Origin: Pseudomonadota bacterium
GTDB lineage: Bacteria; Pseudomonadota; Alphaproteobacteria; Sphingomonadales; Sphingomonadaceae
Assembly: GCA_023389105.1 (NCBI GenBank)
Contig: JAEWEY010000010.1
Coordinates: 317,763 to 381,762 of the forward strand
Direction: 5' to 3'
DNA: 64,000 nucleotides
Positions 37,630 to 47,070 of this stretch are shown here, in pieces (positions within the stretch are counted from its first letter, which is position 1; every line of letters starts with the position of its first letter). A program made the position numbers and the translations under genes. Under the pieces are notes generated by a model. The model saw only the letters and a list, made by a program, of their open reading frames with translations, ran no database searches and was not told the origin of the DNA.

Positions 37630-38268
37630 ATGAAACGGTTCATCCTCGCATCACTCCTGGCCGCTGCCCTTCCGGCGCAAGCTCTCGCCCAGGTGTCCCC
37701 GCCATTACCCGCAGCGTCACCAGCGCCGGCTGAAGACCTCGTTCCAGTGGTCCTTGAAACCAGCCTTGGCCGGATCGTCATCGCCCTCGATCGGGGCCGC
37801 GCGCCGATCACCACGGCGAACTTCCTCCGTTATGTCGACAGCCACCGCTTCGATGGCCAGAACTTCTACCGCGCGATGCACGTCGCCGACGGCAAGGGCG
37901 GCGATGGCGGCCTGATCCAGGGCGGCATCACCACCGACGCGCGCAAGCTATTTCCGGGGATCGCGCACGAGCCCACGAGCCAGACCGGGATCAAGAACAC
38001 CGCGGGCGCCATCTCCATGGCCAATGCCGGTCCGGGAACCGCCAAGTCCGACTTCTTCATTTTGCTGTCCGATATGCCGGGGCTCGATGCCGGGGGCCCA
38101 GGCGGCGACGCCAACGGCTTTGCGGCTTTCGGTCATGTGATCGAAGGCATGGATGTGGTGAAGCAGATCTGGAACGCGCCGACCTCCGCGACCAAGGGCG
38201 CCGGGGTGATGAAAGGGCAGATGCTCGAGCCGCAGGTGAAAATCCTGAAGGCAACGCGCGTCAAATGA
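37630..38268 (+). CDS. Cyclophilin-type peptidyl-prolyl isomerase, exported
   Basis: 212 aa with a signal peptide (FILASLLAAALPAQALAQ) and a Pro/Ala linker before the cyclophilin domain (TSLGRIVIALDRGRAPITTANF, FYRAMH, ISMANAGPGTAKSDFFILL). Periplasmic folding role. Its stop overlaps the FKBP start. The pair interrupts the cta cluster on the opposite strand. Confidence 0.93.
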   Translation: MKRFILASLLAAALPAQALAQVSPPLPAASPAPAEDLVPVVLETSLGRIVIALDRGRAPITTANFLRYVDSHRFDGQNFYRAMHVADGKGGDGGLIQGGITTDARKLFPGIAHEPTSQTGIKNTAGAISMANAGPGTAKSDFFILLSDMPGLDAGGPGGDANGFAAFGHVIEGMDVVKQIWNAPTSATKGAGVMKGQMLEPQVKILKATRVK

Positions 38269-38786
38269 TGCCGCGTATCATGCTCCGCACCGCAATCACG
38301 GTGCTGGCCTCGCTCGCGATCACTGCGCCAGCGCCCGCTGCAACCGTCAAGACCAAGCCGGCGAAGACGCGTTCGGTCAAAGCTAGGCATTCTAATGCAG
38401 CCGCAAAGGCGAAGCTGCCGACGACTAAGCCGGGCCCCGATTTTCTGGTTCGCAACGGCAAGGCGCGCGGGGTCGTCACCACCAAAAGCGGCCTTCAATA
38501 TTATACGGTCAAATCGGGCCCGAAGAAGGGCGCGCACCCCGTCGACGGCGATCAGGTGACATTCGATTACGAAGGCACGCTGACGACGGGCGAGAAGTTC
38601 GACAGCAGCTTCGATCGCGGCGAGCCGATCACGGGTGATGTCGGCCGCTTCGTGCCGGGCTTTACCGAAGCGCTGAAGCTCATGCGCCCCGGCGACGATT
38701 GGATCGTCTGGATTCCGCCGGAGCTCGGTTACGGAAGCGAAGACACCGGCCCAATTCCGGCAACAGCGTCCTCCGCTTCCGCCTGA
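38265..38786 (+). CDS. FKBP-type peptidyl-prolyl isomerase, exported, C-terminus frameshifted
   Basis: The current frame gives 173 aa: signal peptide, a basic Lys/Ala-rich linker, then the FKBP domain (SGLQYYTVKSGPKKGAHPVDGDQVTFDYEGTL, FVPGFTEALKLMRPGD, IPPELGYGS). After DTGPIP the frame runs into ATASSASA and stops. The next frame instead reads NSVLRFRLKLIAVN, the standard last strand of FKBPs. So one base appears missing at about 38757-38762. Either the gene is truncated or the assembly has an indel; the fold would lack its final strand as written. Confidence 0.88.
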   Translation: MMPRIMLRTAITVLASLAITAPAPAATVKTKPAKTRSVKARHSNAAAKAKLPTTKPGPDFLVRNGKARGVVTTKSGLQYYTVKSGPKKGAHPVDGDQVTFDYEGTLTTGEKFDSSFDRGEPITGDVGRFVPGFTEALKLMRPGDDWIVWIPPELGYGSEDTGPIPATASSASA

Positions 38787-38824
38787 AGCTGATTGCGGTG
38801 AACGCGCCGCCGGTCGCTGGCTGA
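38757..38824 (+). other. Out-of-frame FKBP C-terminus
   Basis: From 38762 the shifted frame encodes NSVLRFRLKLIAVNAPPVAG and a TGA at 38822-38824, 2 nt before the end of the convergent DUF4242 gene. This is the expected FKBP end, supporting a 1-nt deletion next to CCGG at 38757-38760. Confidence 0.8.
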
Positions 38825-38826
38825 AC

Positions 38827-39099
38827 TTACTCCGCCGTCGTCGGATCGATCGTCGCGCGGACTTGTGAAATCTTGTTTGCCGGAAATTCCCCGCGCTCCG
38901 CATGCTCGCGGATCATCTCCTCATTGGGCGCGCGATAGACGCAGTAGATTTTGTCGTCGGTGACGTAGCTGTTCACCCATTGAATTTCCGGGCCGAGGTC
39001 GCGCAAAACGGAGCATGACGTCTGCGACGCGGCTTTGAGATCCGTAGGTCCAAGCTGACCGACCCCCGGCATTTCCCGCTCAATCACGAACTGGGGCAT
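38827..39099 (-). CDS. DUF4242 domain protein
   Basis: 90 aa; MPQFVIEREMPGVGQL and YVTDDKIYCVYRAPNEEMIREHAE match DUF4242 (a small ferredoxin-like, nickel-sensor-like fold of unknown role). GGAGGGGAG lies about 8 nt before the ATG at 39099. It sits between ctaD and the PPIase pair, past an intrinsic terminator. Confidence 0.87.
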   Translation of the reverse strand: MPQFVIEREMPGVGQLGPTDLKAASQTSCSVLRDLGPEIQWVNSYVTDDKIYCVYRAPNEEMIREHAERGEFPANKISQVRATIDPTTAE

Positions 39100-39158
39100 T
39101 CCAAATCTCCCCTCCTTGCCTGCGGGGGTGCCCATAGCATGCGCTGCTCGCGCAGTTA

Positions 39159-39190
39159 AGAAAAAGGCCCCGGGTTTCCCCGAGGCCTGA
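39159..39190 (-). terminator. Rho-independent terminator after ctaD
   Basis: Minus-strand stem GGCCTCGGG-GAAA-CCCGGGGCC (one U-G pair) followed by TTTTTCTT. It ends the ctaC-ctaD transcript and separates it from DUF4242 and the ctaB operon. Confidence 0.85.
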
Positions 39191-39214
39191 TCCATTTCCA
39201 TCCTGTCGCTCGAC

Positions 39215-40888
39215 CTAATCGATGCGCGGAAGCGTCGAATATTGGTGGAACGGCGGCGGACTCGACAGCGTCCACTCCAGCGTCGTCGCGCCTTCGCCCC
39301 ATGGGTTGTCCGGCGCCTTCTTGCCGGCCGCGAGCGACCAGAAGATGTTCACGAAGAAGATCGCGACGCCGACGATGGTGATCATGTAGCCGTAGGTAGC
39401 GATCTGGTTCCATTCACGGAACGCCGGCGTGTAGTCCGGAATACGCCGTGGCATGCCGTCCAGCCCGAGGAAGTGCATCGGGAAGAAGATGATGTTCACG
39501 CCGACGAACATCACGAAGAAGTGAAGCTTGCCGAGGAACTCGTTGTACATCTTCCCGCTCATCTTCGGGAACCAGTAGTAGAAGCCGCCGAAGATCGCGA
39601 AGACCGCGCCGAGGCTGAGCACATAGTGGAAGTGCGCGACCACGTAATAGGTGTCGTGCATGTAGTTATCGACACCGCCGTTCGCGAGCACGACGCCGGT
39701 AACGCCGCCCACCGTGAACAGGAAGATGAAGCCGATTGCCCACAGCATCGGCGTCTCGAAGGTGATCGAGCCGCCCCACATGGTGGCGATCCAGCTGAAG
39801 ATCTTCACGCCGGTCGGGACCGCGATGATCATCGTCGCGGCGGTGAAATACATCTTCTCGTCAACGCTCATGCCCGTGGTGAACATGTGGTGCGCCCAGA
39901 CGACGAAACCGATCACGCCGATCGCGACCATGGCGTAGGCCATGCCGAGATAGCCGAATACCGGCTTGCGGCTGAAGGTCGCCACGATCTGGCTGATCAT
40001 GCCGAAGCCCGGCAAGATCATGATGTACACTTCGGGGTGACCGAAGAACCAGAACAGGTGCTGGTAAAGCACGACGTTGCCGCCGCCCGAGGCGTCGAAG
40101 AAGGTCGTGCCAAAGTTGCGGTCGGTCAGCAGCATGGTGATCGCGCCCGCAAGCACCGGCAGCGCCAGCAGCAGCAGGAAGGCGGTGACCAGGACCGACC
40201 ACACGAACAGCGGCATTTTGTGCAGGGTCATTCCCGGCGCGCGCATGTTGAAGATGGTGGTGATGAAGTTGATCGCGCCGAGGATCGAACTGGCGCCCGC
40301 GAGGTGGAGCGAGAAGATCGCCATATCGACCGCCGGACCTGCCGAGCCCGACGTAGAAAGCGGCGCGTAGACCGTCCAGCCGGTGCCCGCGCCAAGGCCG
40401 GTGCCGCCGCTGACGAAGGTTGAGCCGAGCAGCAGCAGGAAGGCCGGGATCAGCAGCCAGAAGCTGATGTTGTTCATGCGAGGGAACGCCATGTCGGGCG
40501 CGCCGATCATCAGCGGCACGAACCAGTTGCCGAAGCCGCCAATCATCGCCGGCATGACCATGAAGAACACCATGATCAGCCCGTGCGCGGTGATCAGCAC
40601 GTTCCAATGGTGCGTCCACTCGTCGAAGTTGGCGGTGCCGGCGCCAAACGGCCAGGCGCGGTTGAGCACCTGGATCCCCGGCTCCATCAGTTCCCAGCGC
40701 ATGATGCCCGAGATGCCGCCGCCGATGATCCCCGCGACGATCGCGAAGATCAGATAGAGCGTGCCGATGTCCTTGTGGTTCGTCGACATGAACCAGCGGG
40801 CAAAGAAGCCCGGCTTGTGATCGGCATCATGGTGCGCGTCATGCGCTTCGTGGGGCTGAAGATGGAGCGAGTCGGCTGTCGTGCTCAT
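39215..40888 (-). CDS. ctaD: Cytochrome c oxidase subunit I
   Basis: 557-aa, 12-TM catalytic subunit of aa3 oxidase. Heme and CuB ligands appear in [16 protein letters not shown], the cross-linked site HPEVYI in [19 protein letters not shown], and WAHHMFTTG. The C-terminal [19 protein letters not shown] is also typical. Lies 15 nt after ctaC. Confidence 0.98.
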   Translation of the reverse strand: MSTTADSLHLQPHEAHDAHHDADHKPGFFARWFMSTNHKDIGTLYLIFAIVAGIIGGGISGIMRWELMEPGIQVLNRAWPFGAGTANFDEWTHHWNVLITAHGLIMVFFMVMPAMIGGFGNWFVPLMIGAPDMAFPRMNNISFWLLIPAFLLLLGSTFVSGGTGLGAGTGWTVYAPLSTSGSAGPAVDMAIFSLHLAGASSILGAINFITTIFNMRAPGMTLHKMPLFVWSVLVTAFLLLLALPVLAGAITMLLTDRNFGTTFFDASGGGNVVLYQHLFWFFGHPEVYIMILPGFGMISQIVATFSRKPVFGYLGMAYAMVAIGVIGFVVWAHHMFTTGMSVDEKMYFTAATMIIAVPTGVKIFSWIATMWGGSITFETPMLWAIGFIFLFTVGGVTGVVLANGGVDNYMHDTYYVVAHFHYVLSLGAVFAIFGGFYYWFPKMSGKMYNEFLGKLHFFVMFVGVNIIFFPMHFLGLDGMPRRIPDYTPAFREWNQIATYGYMITIVGVAIFFVNIFWSLAAGKKAPDNPWGEGATTLEWTLSSPPPFHQYSTLPRID

Positions 40889-40903
40889 GGGAACTCTCTT
40901 CGC

Positions 40904-41995
40904 TTAATTCTGTGCGGTCGCGGCCTGATTGGTCGCGGGCTGTGAGGCTGCAGGGGCCGGATCAGCATTGGGTGCGGCCGCGGCCGGCGTAGCGGTCGAC
41001 GCCGCGGCCGGAACGACAGCGGCCTTGGCGCCAGGCATCTTGCCGCCATTCTGGGCAACCCACTGCGCAAACTGCGCTTCGGGGACCACTTCGATGGCGA
41101 TCGGCATGAAGCCATGGCGCGCGCCGCAAAGCTCGGAGCACTGGCCGAAGTACACGCCCGGCCGGTCGACCTTCGCCCAAGTCTCGTGGAGCTGGCCCGG
41201 GTTGGCGTCCTGCTTGATCCAGAACGCCGGCATCGCAAAGCTGTGGATGACGTCGTCGGCGGTGACGATGAACTTGACGACCTTACCCGCCGGGATGACC
41301 AGGCGGTTGTCGACCGCGAGCAGCGGCGGACCGTCATTATCGGTGCGGGCGCGCTGGTTCGGCTGGCGCGTCGGGTCGTTGGCTTCCTTCAGCATGTAGC
41401 TGTCGAAGGTGACGCCGTGATCCGGCAGCTCATACGACCAATACCATTGGTGACCGATCACCTTGACCGTCAGATCGGCCGCGGGCGGCGTGTACTGGTG
41501 ACGCAGCAGGCGGATCGACGGAATCGCGATCGCGACCAGGATCAGCACCGGCAGGAGCGTCCACACCACTTCCAGCGTAGTGTTGTGCGAGTTGCGCGAC
41601 GGCGTCGGGTTGGCGCCGCGGCGGAAGCGCAGGATCGCGTAGACCAGCAGCGCGAGCACGAACACGGAGATGATCGCGCACAGCGGCAGCAGCCAGTAAT
41701 TGTGGAAGCTCGAAGCCTCTTCGCCGATCGGCGTGACCTGCATCTGGATGCCCTTGCGGCCATCCGGTTCGCCGACGCCCGGCGTCGGGATCATGTGGCC
41801 GACGCTGCCAGGCACGATTGCCGGCTGTGCCGCATCGGCCTTGGTCGGGTCCTGAGCAGTGCCGGCAGGCGGCGTCGCGGTCGCTGGGGCGGCAGCCGTC
41901 GTGGCCGCGGGACTGGGCGCCGGTGCCTGCGCCACCGCGGCTGCAGGTGTGAGCCCGGCCGCGGCCAAGGCGATCGCCCATCCAATCAGTTTCAT
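40904..41995 (-). CDS. ctaC: Cytochrome c oxidase subunit II
   Basis: 363 aa. Signal peptide, a long Ala/Pro/Thr linker, two TM helices and a cupredoxin domain with IGHQWYWSYE and the dinuclear CuA motif CSELCGARHGFM. The C-terminus carries a further Ala/Pro-rich tail. Start is ATG 41995, preceded by GGGG. It accepts electrons from cytochrome c. Confidence 0.97.
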   Translation of the reverse strand: MKLIGWAIALAAAGLTPAAAVAQAPAPSPAATTAAAPATATPPAGTAQDPTKADAAQPAIVPGSVGHMIPTPGVGEPDGRKGIQMQVTPIGEEASSFHNYWLLPLCAIISVFVLALLVYAILRFRRGANPTPSRNSHNTTLEVVWTLLPVLILVAIAIPSIRLLRHQYTPPAADLTVKVIGHQWYWSYELPDHGVTFDSYMLKEANDPTRQPNQRARTDNDGPPLLAVDNRLVIPAGKVVKFIVTADDVIHSFAMPAFWIKQDANPGQLHETWAKVDRPGVYFGQCSELCGARHGFMPIAIEVVPEAQFAQWVAQNGGKMPGAKAAVVPAAASTATPAAAAPNADPAPAASQPATNQAATAQN

Positions 41996-42135
41996 CTGTA
42001 CCCCGTGACAGTGTCTGGAACTGGGAACGCGAACGCGCACCCGGATTTGGCAGGCTCTATAGGCGCGGGTTTCTGGAGCCTCAAGCGCGACTTAGGGTGA
42101 GGTGTTGCTGGCGTGCACAGGGCGGCTTAAACGCC

Positions 42136-42732
42136 ATGCCCGCGATGATGACCGATGACGACGTTCTCGCGGAATTCCGCGCCGCCGAAGCCCTGCTCGA
42201 AGGGCATTTCATTCTCTCGTCGGGACTGCGCAGTCCGAAATATCTGCAGTGCGCGCGCGTACTAATGGATGGCGCCCGCGCCGAGCGGCTGGCACGCGCG
42301 CTTGCCACCAAGATCCCGGCGAACATTCGCGAACAAATCGATGTTGTCGTGTCGCCGGCAATGGGCGGCGTCATCATCGGCCATGAAATGGGCCGTGCGC
42401 TCGGCAAGCCCGCGATGTTTCTCGAACGGCCGCAGGGCATCTTCGAACTTCGCCGCGGCTTCGCGATCGATCGGGGCGCCCGCGCGCTGATGGTCGAGGA
42501 CGTGGTCACGACCGGTCTCTCCTCCCGCGAAGCCATCGATGCCGTCCGCCGCGCGGGCGGCGAAGTGGTCGCCGAAGCTTCACTCGTCGACCGCTCCTCC
42601 GGCAACGCCGATCTCGGCGTGCCATTCATCCCGTTGATCCGCATCGATGTGCCAACCTACGAAGCCGATGCCGTGCCGGACGAGCTCGCCGCAATCCCTG
42701 CAATCAAGCCCGGAAGCCGCGCAGCCGCTTGA
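42136..42732 (+). CDS. pyrE: Orotate phosphoribosyltransferase
   Basis: About 198 aa; forms OMP from orotate and PRPP in UMP synthesis. [34 protein letters not shown] and the PRPP loop [16 protein letters not shown] are present. Start ATG 42136 or 42145/42148. First of a coupled operon with pdxJ, acpS and lepB; divergent from ctaC. Confidence 0.96.
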   Translation: MPAMMTDDDVLAEFRAAEALLEGHFILSSGLRSPKYLQCARVLMDGARAERLARALATKIPANIREQIDVVVSPAMGGVIIGHEMGRALGKPAMFLERPQGIFELRRGFAIDRGARALMVEDVVTTGLSSREAIDAVRRAGGEVVAEASLVDRSSGNADLGVPFIPLIRIDVPTYEADAVPDELAAIPAIKPGSRAAA

Positions 42733-43457
42733 CCCAGCAGCTTCGCCTCGGCGTCAATATCGACCATGTCGCGACCATCCGGAACGCGCGGGGTGGCGAT
42801 CACCCTGACCCGGTACGCGCCGCGATCCTCGCCGCGGAAGCGGGCGCGGACGGCATCACGGCGCACCTTCGCGAGGACCGCCGGCACATCACGGACAGCG
42901 ATATCGAACGGCTGACGGCCGAGATCGACCTGCCCCTCAACTTGGAGATGGCGGCGACGGAAGAGATGCTGGCTATCGCCCTTCGCCACCGCCCGCACGC
43001 CGCGTGCATCGTCCCCGAACGCCGCGAGGAGCGGACGACCGAAGGCGGGCTCGATGCCGATGGCCATCGGGAGACGCTCGCACCGATGGTTGCGCGATTG
43101 TCCGACGCTGGCGTGCGCGTCAGCCTGTTCATCGAGCCGTCCGAGCGCCAGATCGATGCCGCGATCCGACTGAAGGCACCCGTGGTCGAATTTCACACCG
43201 GCCGCTACGCGCACCGCGACGGCGAAGCGCGCACCGAGGAACTCAAGCGCATCGCCGATTGCGCCGCGCTCGCGGTGAAGAACGGCATCGAGCCGCACGC
43301 GGGCCATGGCCTCACGTTCGACAACGTCATCCCGGTGGCCGCCATCCCGCAGATCGCCGAGCTCAACATCGGCCACTTCCTGATCGGAGAGGCGATCTTC
43401 ACGGGCCTCGACGCCAGCGTCCGCCGCATGCGCGAATTGATGGATCAGGCGCGATGA
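42729..43457 (+). CDS. pdxJ: Pyridoxine 5'-phosphate synthase
   Basis: 242-aa TIM barrel making PNP from deoxyxylulose phosphate and aminoacetone phosphate. [28 protein letters not shown] and [11 protein letters not shown] are signature segments. TTG start overlapping the pyrE stop (TTGA). Confidence 0.96.
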   Translation: MTQQLRLGVNIDHVATIRNARGGDHPDPVRAAILAAEAGADGITAHLREDRRHITDSDIERLTAEIDLPLNLEMAATEEMLAIALRHRPHAACIVPERREERTTEGGLDADGHRETLAPMVARLSDAGVRVSLFIEPSERQIDAAIRLKAPVVEFHTGRYAHRDGEARTEELKRIADCAALAVKNGIEPHAGHGLTFDNVIPVAAIPQIAELNIGHFLIGEAIFTGLDASVRRMRELMDQAR

Positions 43458-43648
43458 TAATGCGCCTCTCCTTCGCACTGCGGCTGGGTTTCGTATTACT
43501 CACGCTCGCGGTTCTGGGCCTCGTCGCATGGCAAGCAGCCGCGGGCTGGCCGAACGCCGCGATTGTTACTCTCGCGTCCTTGTTACTGGGTATTGTGATC
43601 ATTGCACGCTTAGCGACTTGGGCTTTTACGAAGATCGCGGCGCGATGA
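43454..43648 (+). CDS. Small membrane protein
   Basis: 64 aa, two TM helices ([17 protein letters not shown] and [19 protein letters not shown]). Both ends overlap neighbours as ATGA, so it is part of the pdxJ-acpS operon. Function unknown. Confidence 0.75.
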   Translation: MIMRLSFALRLGFVLLTLAVLGLVAWQAAAGWPNAAIVTLASLLLGIVIIARLATWAFTKIAAR

Positions 43649-44052
43649 TCGTCGGCATTGGCTCGGACCTCTGCAACATCGAGCGGATCCAGAATTCGCT
43701 GGACCGCTTCGGCGATCGCTTCCTCAAGCGCGTTTTCACCGACGTCGAGCGGGCCAAAGCCGCGCGCCGCCCATTCACCGCGGCGGGGACGCTCGCGAAG
43801 CGCTTTGCGGCCAAGGAGGCGTTCTCCAAGGCGGTCGGCACCGGCTTCAAGCGCGGCGTGTTCATGAAAGACATCGGCGTGGTCAACGCGCCCTCTGGAG
43901 CGCCCACCATCATCGTCACTGGCGGGGCAGCCGCGCGGCTTGACGCCCTTGCGCCGGCAGGCCACGCCATCGACATACATCTGACGATGACCGACGATCA
44001 CCCCTGGGCGCAGGCCTTCGTTATCCTGACTGCCCGCAAGCTGGAGCGATAA
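43645..44052 (+). CDS. acpS: Holo-[acyl-carrier-protein] synthase
   Basis: 135-aa phosphopantetheinyl transferase that activates [16 protein letters not shown] holds the Mg-binding Asp and [15 protein letters not shown] the catalytic KEA. Directly precedes lepB. Confidence 0.96.
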   Translation: MIVGIGSDLCNIERIQNSLDRFGDRFLKRVFTDVERAKAARRPFTAAGTLAKRFAAKEAFSKAVGTGFKRGVFMKDIGVVNAPSGAPTIIVTGGAAARLDALAPAGHAIDIHLTMTDDHPWAQAFVILTARKLER

Positions 44053-44931
44053 TTGAGCGACACGACCCCCGAGGCGACCACGGAACAACCGGCCGCCGCC
44101 GCTCCAGCCCAGCCGGAAAGCAAAGGCGCCGCTCTGTGGCGCGAGATCAAGGGCCTGCTCTGGGTCTTGCTGGCCGTGCTGGCCTTCCACAGCTTCATCG
44201 CTAAGCCCTTCTATATCCCGTCCGAATCGATGATGCCCGGCCTGCTCACCGGCGACCGGCTGGTGGTCAGCAAATATCCCTATGGTTGGTCCTGGGTCTC
44301 TCCGAGCTTTCACGTTCTGCCGCCGATGAAGGGCCGGCTCTTCGGCCGCACGCCCCAGCGTGGCGACATCGTCATCGTCACCCCGCCGGGCCAGCGCAGC
44401 GACTATATCAAGCGCGTCATCGGCTTGCCCGGAGACACGGTGCGCATGATCGACGGCCGCCTGATCATCAACGACCAGCTGGTGAAGCGCGAGCCGCTGG
44501 CGCCAGACATGGTGCCGATCGACATCAACTCTCCGTGCGGATCCAACAGCGACCCCGCGCTCTACGACTTCCGCGTCCAGGGACCGGACGGCAAGCCTTA
44601 CTGCCGCGTGCCGGTCGTGCGCGAAACGCTGCCCAACGGCCGCACCTATGAGACGGTCGAACTCGGCCAGTCCGCCGAGGACAATTTCGGACCGGTCACC
44701 ATCCCCGCCGGCCACGTCTGGCTGATGGGCGACAACCGCGACGATTCCGCCGACAGCCGCGTTCCCGAATGGCAGGGCGGCCTCGGCGGTCCGGTCCCGC
44801 TCGAAAATATCGGTGGCCGCGCCGAGTTCATCACCTTCTCACTCGACGGCTCGACCGTCTGGTACAATCCGCTGACCTGGTTCAAGGCGCTGCGCCACGG
44901 ACGGGCCGGAACCTCTCTCCGGAATAGCTGA
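44053..44931 (+). CDS. lepB: Signal peptidase I
   Basis: 292-aa serine-lysine leader peptidase. N-terminal TM helix, Ser in IPSESMMPG (about residue 58), Lys in SDYIKRVIGLPGDT (about residue 120), and GDNRDDSADSR. TTG start. The stop overlaps the ATG of the next gene (TGATG). Confidence 0.96.
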   Translation: MSDTTPEATTEQPAAAAPAQPESKGAALWREIKGLLWVLLAVLAFHSFIAKPFYIPSESMMPGLLTGDRLVVSKYPYGWSWVSPSFHVLPPMKGRLFGRTPQRGDIVIVTPPGQRSDYIKRVIGLPGDTVRMIDGRLIINDQLVKREPLAPDMVPIDINSPCGSNSDPALYDFRVQGPDGKPYCRVPVVRETLPNGRTYETVELGQSAEDNFGPVTIPAGHVWLMGDNRDDSADSRVPEWQGGLGGPVPLENIGGRAEFITFSLDGSTVWYNPLTWFKALRHGRAGTSLRNS

Positions 44932-46133
44932 TGGCCAAGTCTCCGCTGACCGTTGAGCCGCACGTTGAGCGGCCCGGCCCGGCGGAGTTTCGCGACCCTT
45001 TCGTCCGGCGCGAACTGGCGAAGGCGGCCGTTTGGCTGGGCATGGCGCTTGCCATCGTCGGGGTCATTGTCCTCGGCCAGCCGCTGCTGCTGATCATCGG
45101 TGGCGCCATCTTCGCGGTGCTGCTCGACGGCGGGGTCCGCTTGCTCGGCCGAGTCCTGCCGATCGCCCGCGGGTGGCGGCTTCTGCTCGTCCTGCTGCTC
45201 GGTTTCGGATTTCTTGGCTGGGTCATTTATTTCGCCGGCACGACCATCGGCGCCCAGTTCGAGACGCTCCGCGCCGTCGTCACGCAGCAATTCAACCGCC
45301 TGATGGAATTCGCCGGATCGCTCGGCCTAATCCCCAAGGGGCCGCCGACCGATCTCGGCAGTCAGCTGCTCGGTTCCGTCGGCCGCCTGACCACAGCGGT
45401 GGGCAGCGTGCTCGGCGCCGTCGCCAGTGCCATCGCCATGCTCGTCATCGGCATCTTCATCGCCGCCGAGCCGCGCATCTACGACCGCGGCATTGCCTGG
45501 ATGCTGCCGCTGCGCGCCCGCGCCGGCTTCTACCGCATTGCCGAACATGTCGGTTTCACGCTCCGCCGCCTCCTGTTCGGCCGCCTTGTCGGGATGGTAT
45601 TTGAAGGCGTCTTCACCTGGATCATGTTGACGCTTGGCGGGGTGCCGATGCCCGCCTTGCTCGGGCTCGTGACCGGCGTGCTTGCCTTCATTCCCAACAT
45701 TGGCGCGATCACCAGCGGCTTGCTGATGGTTGCCGTCGGCTTCAGCGCCGGCACGCATCAGGGCATCTACGCGATCGTCGTCTATTTCCTGGTGCAGAAC
45801 ATCGATGGCTATCTCGTCCTGCCCTACATCGCCCGCAAGACAGTGGATCTGCCGCCCGCGCTGGTGCTGGCCATGCAGTTGCTCATGGGCGCCCTATTCG
45901 GGATCCTCGGCCTGCTCTTCGCGGATCCGATCCTGGCGACGTTGAAAGTCGTGCTGGTCGATCTCAGCAAGCAACAGGCCGAACGGGAGGATCACGACTC
46001 AGCGGTCGTCGATCCGGCAAGCGAGCCTATTGCTGGGGCTGCCCCTGCTGACCCTGCCCCTGCTGCGCCTGCATCTGCTGCATCATCGCCGCGCCGCCGC
46101 GGACGATCTTCCGCACGCGAACGTCGAACGTAA
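44931..46133 (+). CDS. AI-2E family transporter (PerM-like)
   Basis: 400-aa polytopic protein of the AI-2E exporter/PerM superfamily (LGLVTGVLAFIPNIGAI, VVYFLVQNIDGYLVLPYI). The last 50 residues are an Ala/Pro then Arg-rich tail that overlaps, antisense, 107 nt of the convergent FKBP gene. Substrate unknown. It takes the position where rnc usually follows lepB. Confidence 0.9.
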   Translation: MAKSPLTVEPHVERPGPAEFRDPFVRRELAKAAVWLGMALAIVGVIVLGQPLLLIIGGAIFAVLLDGGVRLLGRVLPIARGWRLLLVLLLGFGFLGWVIYFAGTTIGAQFETLRAVVTQQFNRLMEFAGSLGLIPKGPPTDLGSQLLGSVGRLTTAVGSVLGAVASAIAMLVIGIFIAAEPRIYDRGIAWMLPLRARAGFYRIAEHVGFTLRRLLFGRLVGMVFEGVFTWIMLTLGGVPMPALLGLVTGVLAFIPNIGAITSGLLMVAVGFSAGTHQGIYAIVVYFLVQNIDGYLVLPYIARKTVDLPPALVLAMQLLMGALFGILGLLFADPILATLKVVLVDLSKQQAEREDHDSAVVDPASEPIAGAAPADPAPAAPASAASSPRRRGRSSARERRT

Positions 46134-46557
46134 GCTTGCTGTCCTTGGGGAAGCCCGGGGGCGGCGGACCCGCGCCAAACGCCAGCTTCTGCGGCATGGT
46201 GAAACGGTACTCGCCGCCTTCGCTCATCCGCGTCATCGCCTCGGCGAAGCCGGGGAATACCTGATCCATGGTGAACGGCTGCGGGCCCTGGTGCGATTCG
46301 CTGCTGTCGATCACCGTGCCGTCGTCGGCCGTCAGCACATAATCCATCAGCGCCGCGTCGGCGCGGCCGATCGGCTCACCCTTGCCTGCCTTGACGGTGC
46401 GGAACTGCAGCCCGCTCTCGGTGACTACCGGCCGAAGGGAGCCGGCACCGATCCAGGCCAGCCCGATGCCGGCGGCAATAACGAGGAAGAACCCGATCCA
46501 CAGCGCGGCAGCCCGGCCGCGGTGAGCGGGACGATGGGCGGCTTCGGCGACGGACAC
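46027..46557 (-). CDS. FKBP-type peptidyl-prolyl isomerase, membrane-anchored
   Basis: 176 aa with an N-terminal TM helix (AALWIGFFLVIAAGIGLAW), then FKBP domain (ESGLQFRTVKAGKGEPIG, FPGFAEAMTRMSEGGEYRFTMP), and a Met/Gln-rich tail (QQMQAQQGQGQQGQPQQ). 19 nt downstream of rpsU, so possibly cotranscribed. Confidence 0.9.
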   Translation of the reverse strand: MSVAEAAHRPAHRGRAAALWIGFFLVIAAGIGLAWIGAGSLRPVVTESGLQFRTVKAGKGEPIGRADAALMDYVLTADDGTVIDSSESHQGPQPFTMDQVFPGFAEAMTRMSEGGEYRFTMPQKLAFGAGPPPPGFPKDSKLTFDVRVRKIVRGGAAMMQQMQAQQGQGQQGQPQQ

Positions 46558-46565
46558 GGGTCTGG

Positions 46566-46584
46566 CGCGCTAAGGCTTAGCGCG
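46566..46584. repeat. Perfect palindrome over the rpsU stop codon
   Basis: CGCGCTAAGGCTTAGCGCG: 9-bp arms around one base, spanning the rpsU TAA and lying just before the FKBP start. No U-tract follows, so it may shape mRNA processing or translation rather than terminate. Confidence 0.6.
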
Positions 46585-46783
46585 AACCTTCGCGCTCGGC
46601 GCGCTTGCGCTCGAGCTTGCGGGCGCGGCGGATTGCAGCGGCACGCTCGCGCGCACGCTTCTCCGACGGCTTTTCGTAATGACGGCGCAGCTTCATCTCG
46701 CGGTAGACGCCCTCGCGCTGCAGCTTCTTCTTGAGCGCGCGCAGCGCCTGCTCGACGTTATTGTCGCGAACGATGATCTGCAT
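46577..46783 (-). CDS. rpsU: 30S ribosomal protein S21
   Basis: 68 aa, basic; [43 protein letters not shown] is diagnostic. S21 promotes mRNA binding to the 30S subunit. The 287 nt upstream to the L,D-transpeptidase gene hold no gene that I can support. Confidence 0.97.
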   Translation of the reverse strand: MQIIVRDNNVEQALRALKKKLQREGVYREMKLRRHYEKPSEKRARERAAAIRRARKLERKRAEREGSR

Positions 46784-47070
46784 AAAAACCCGTCACAATC
46801 CCTTCATTTGGAGAGGCGCGGTCGCGGGCAGACAGACCCGTCAACGGCGGCTCATGCAATAGCTATCGGCCTCCTGAGGATTCCCTCGGCGGCGGGCGCC
46901 CTGTAGCAGCGGTGTCCAAGGCGTTCAAGCCGTGCGCAATTCATGAATCAATCCCGCGACTTGCGGCGAACCGTTCGCTCGGCGGGACAGACGCGGAAAC
47001 CTGAAGATTTGGGTTATCGGCGGTTAACCCTTTGGCTGATAGACAATTCGTTTCGCCGGGAGGGTTACGG

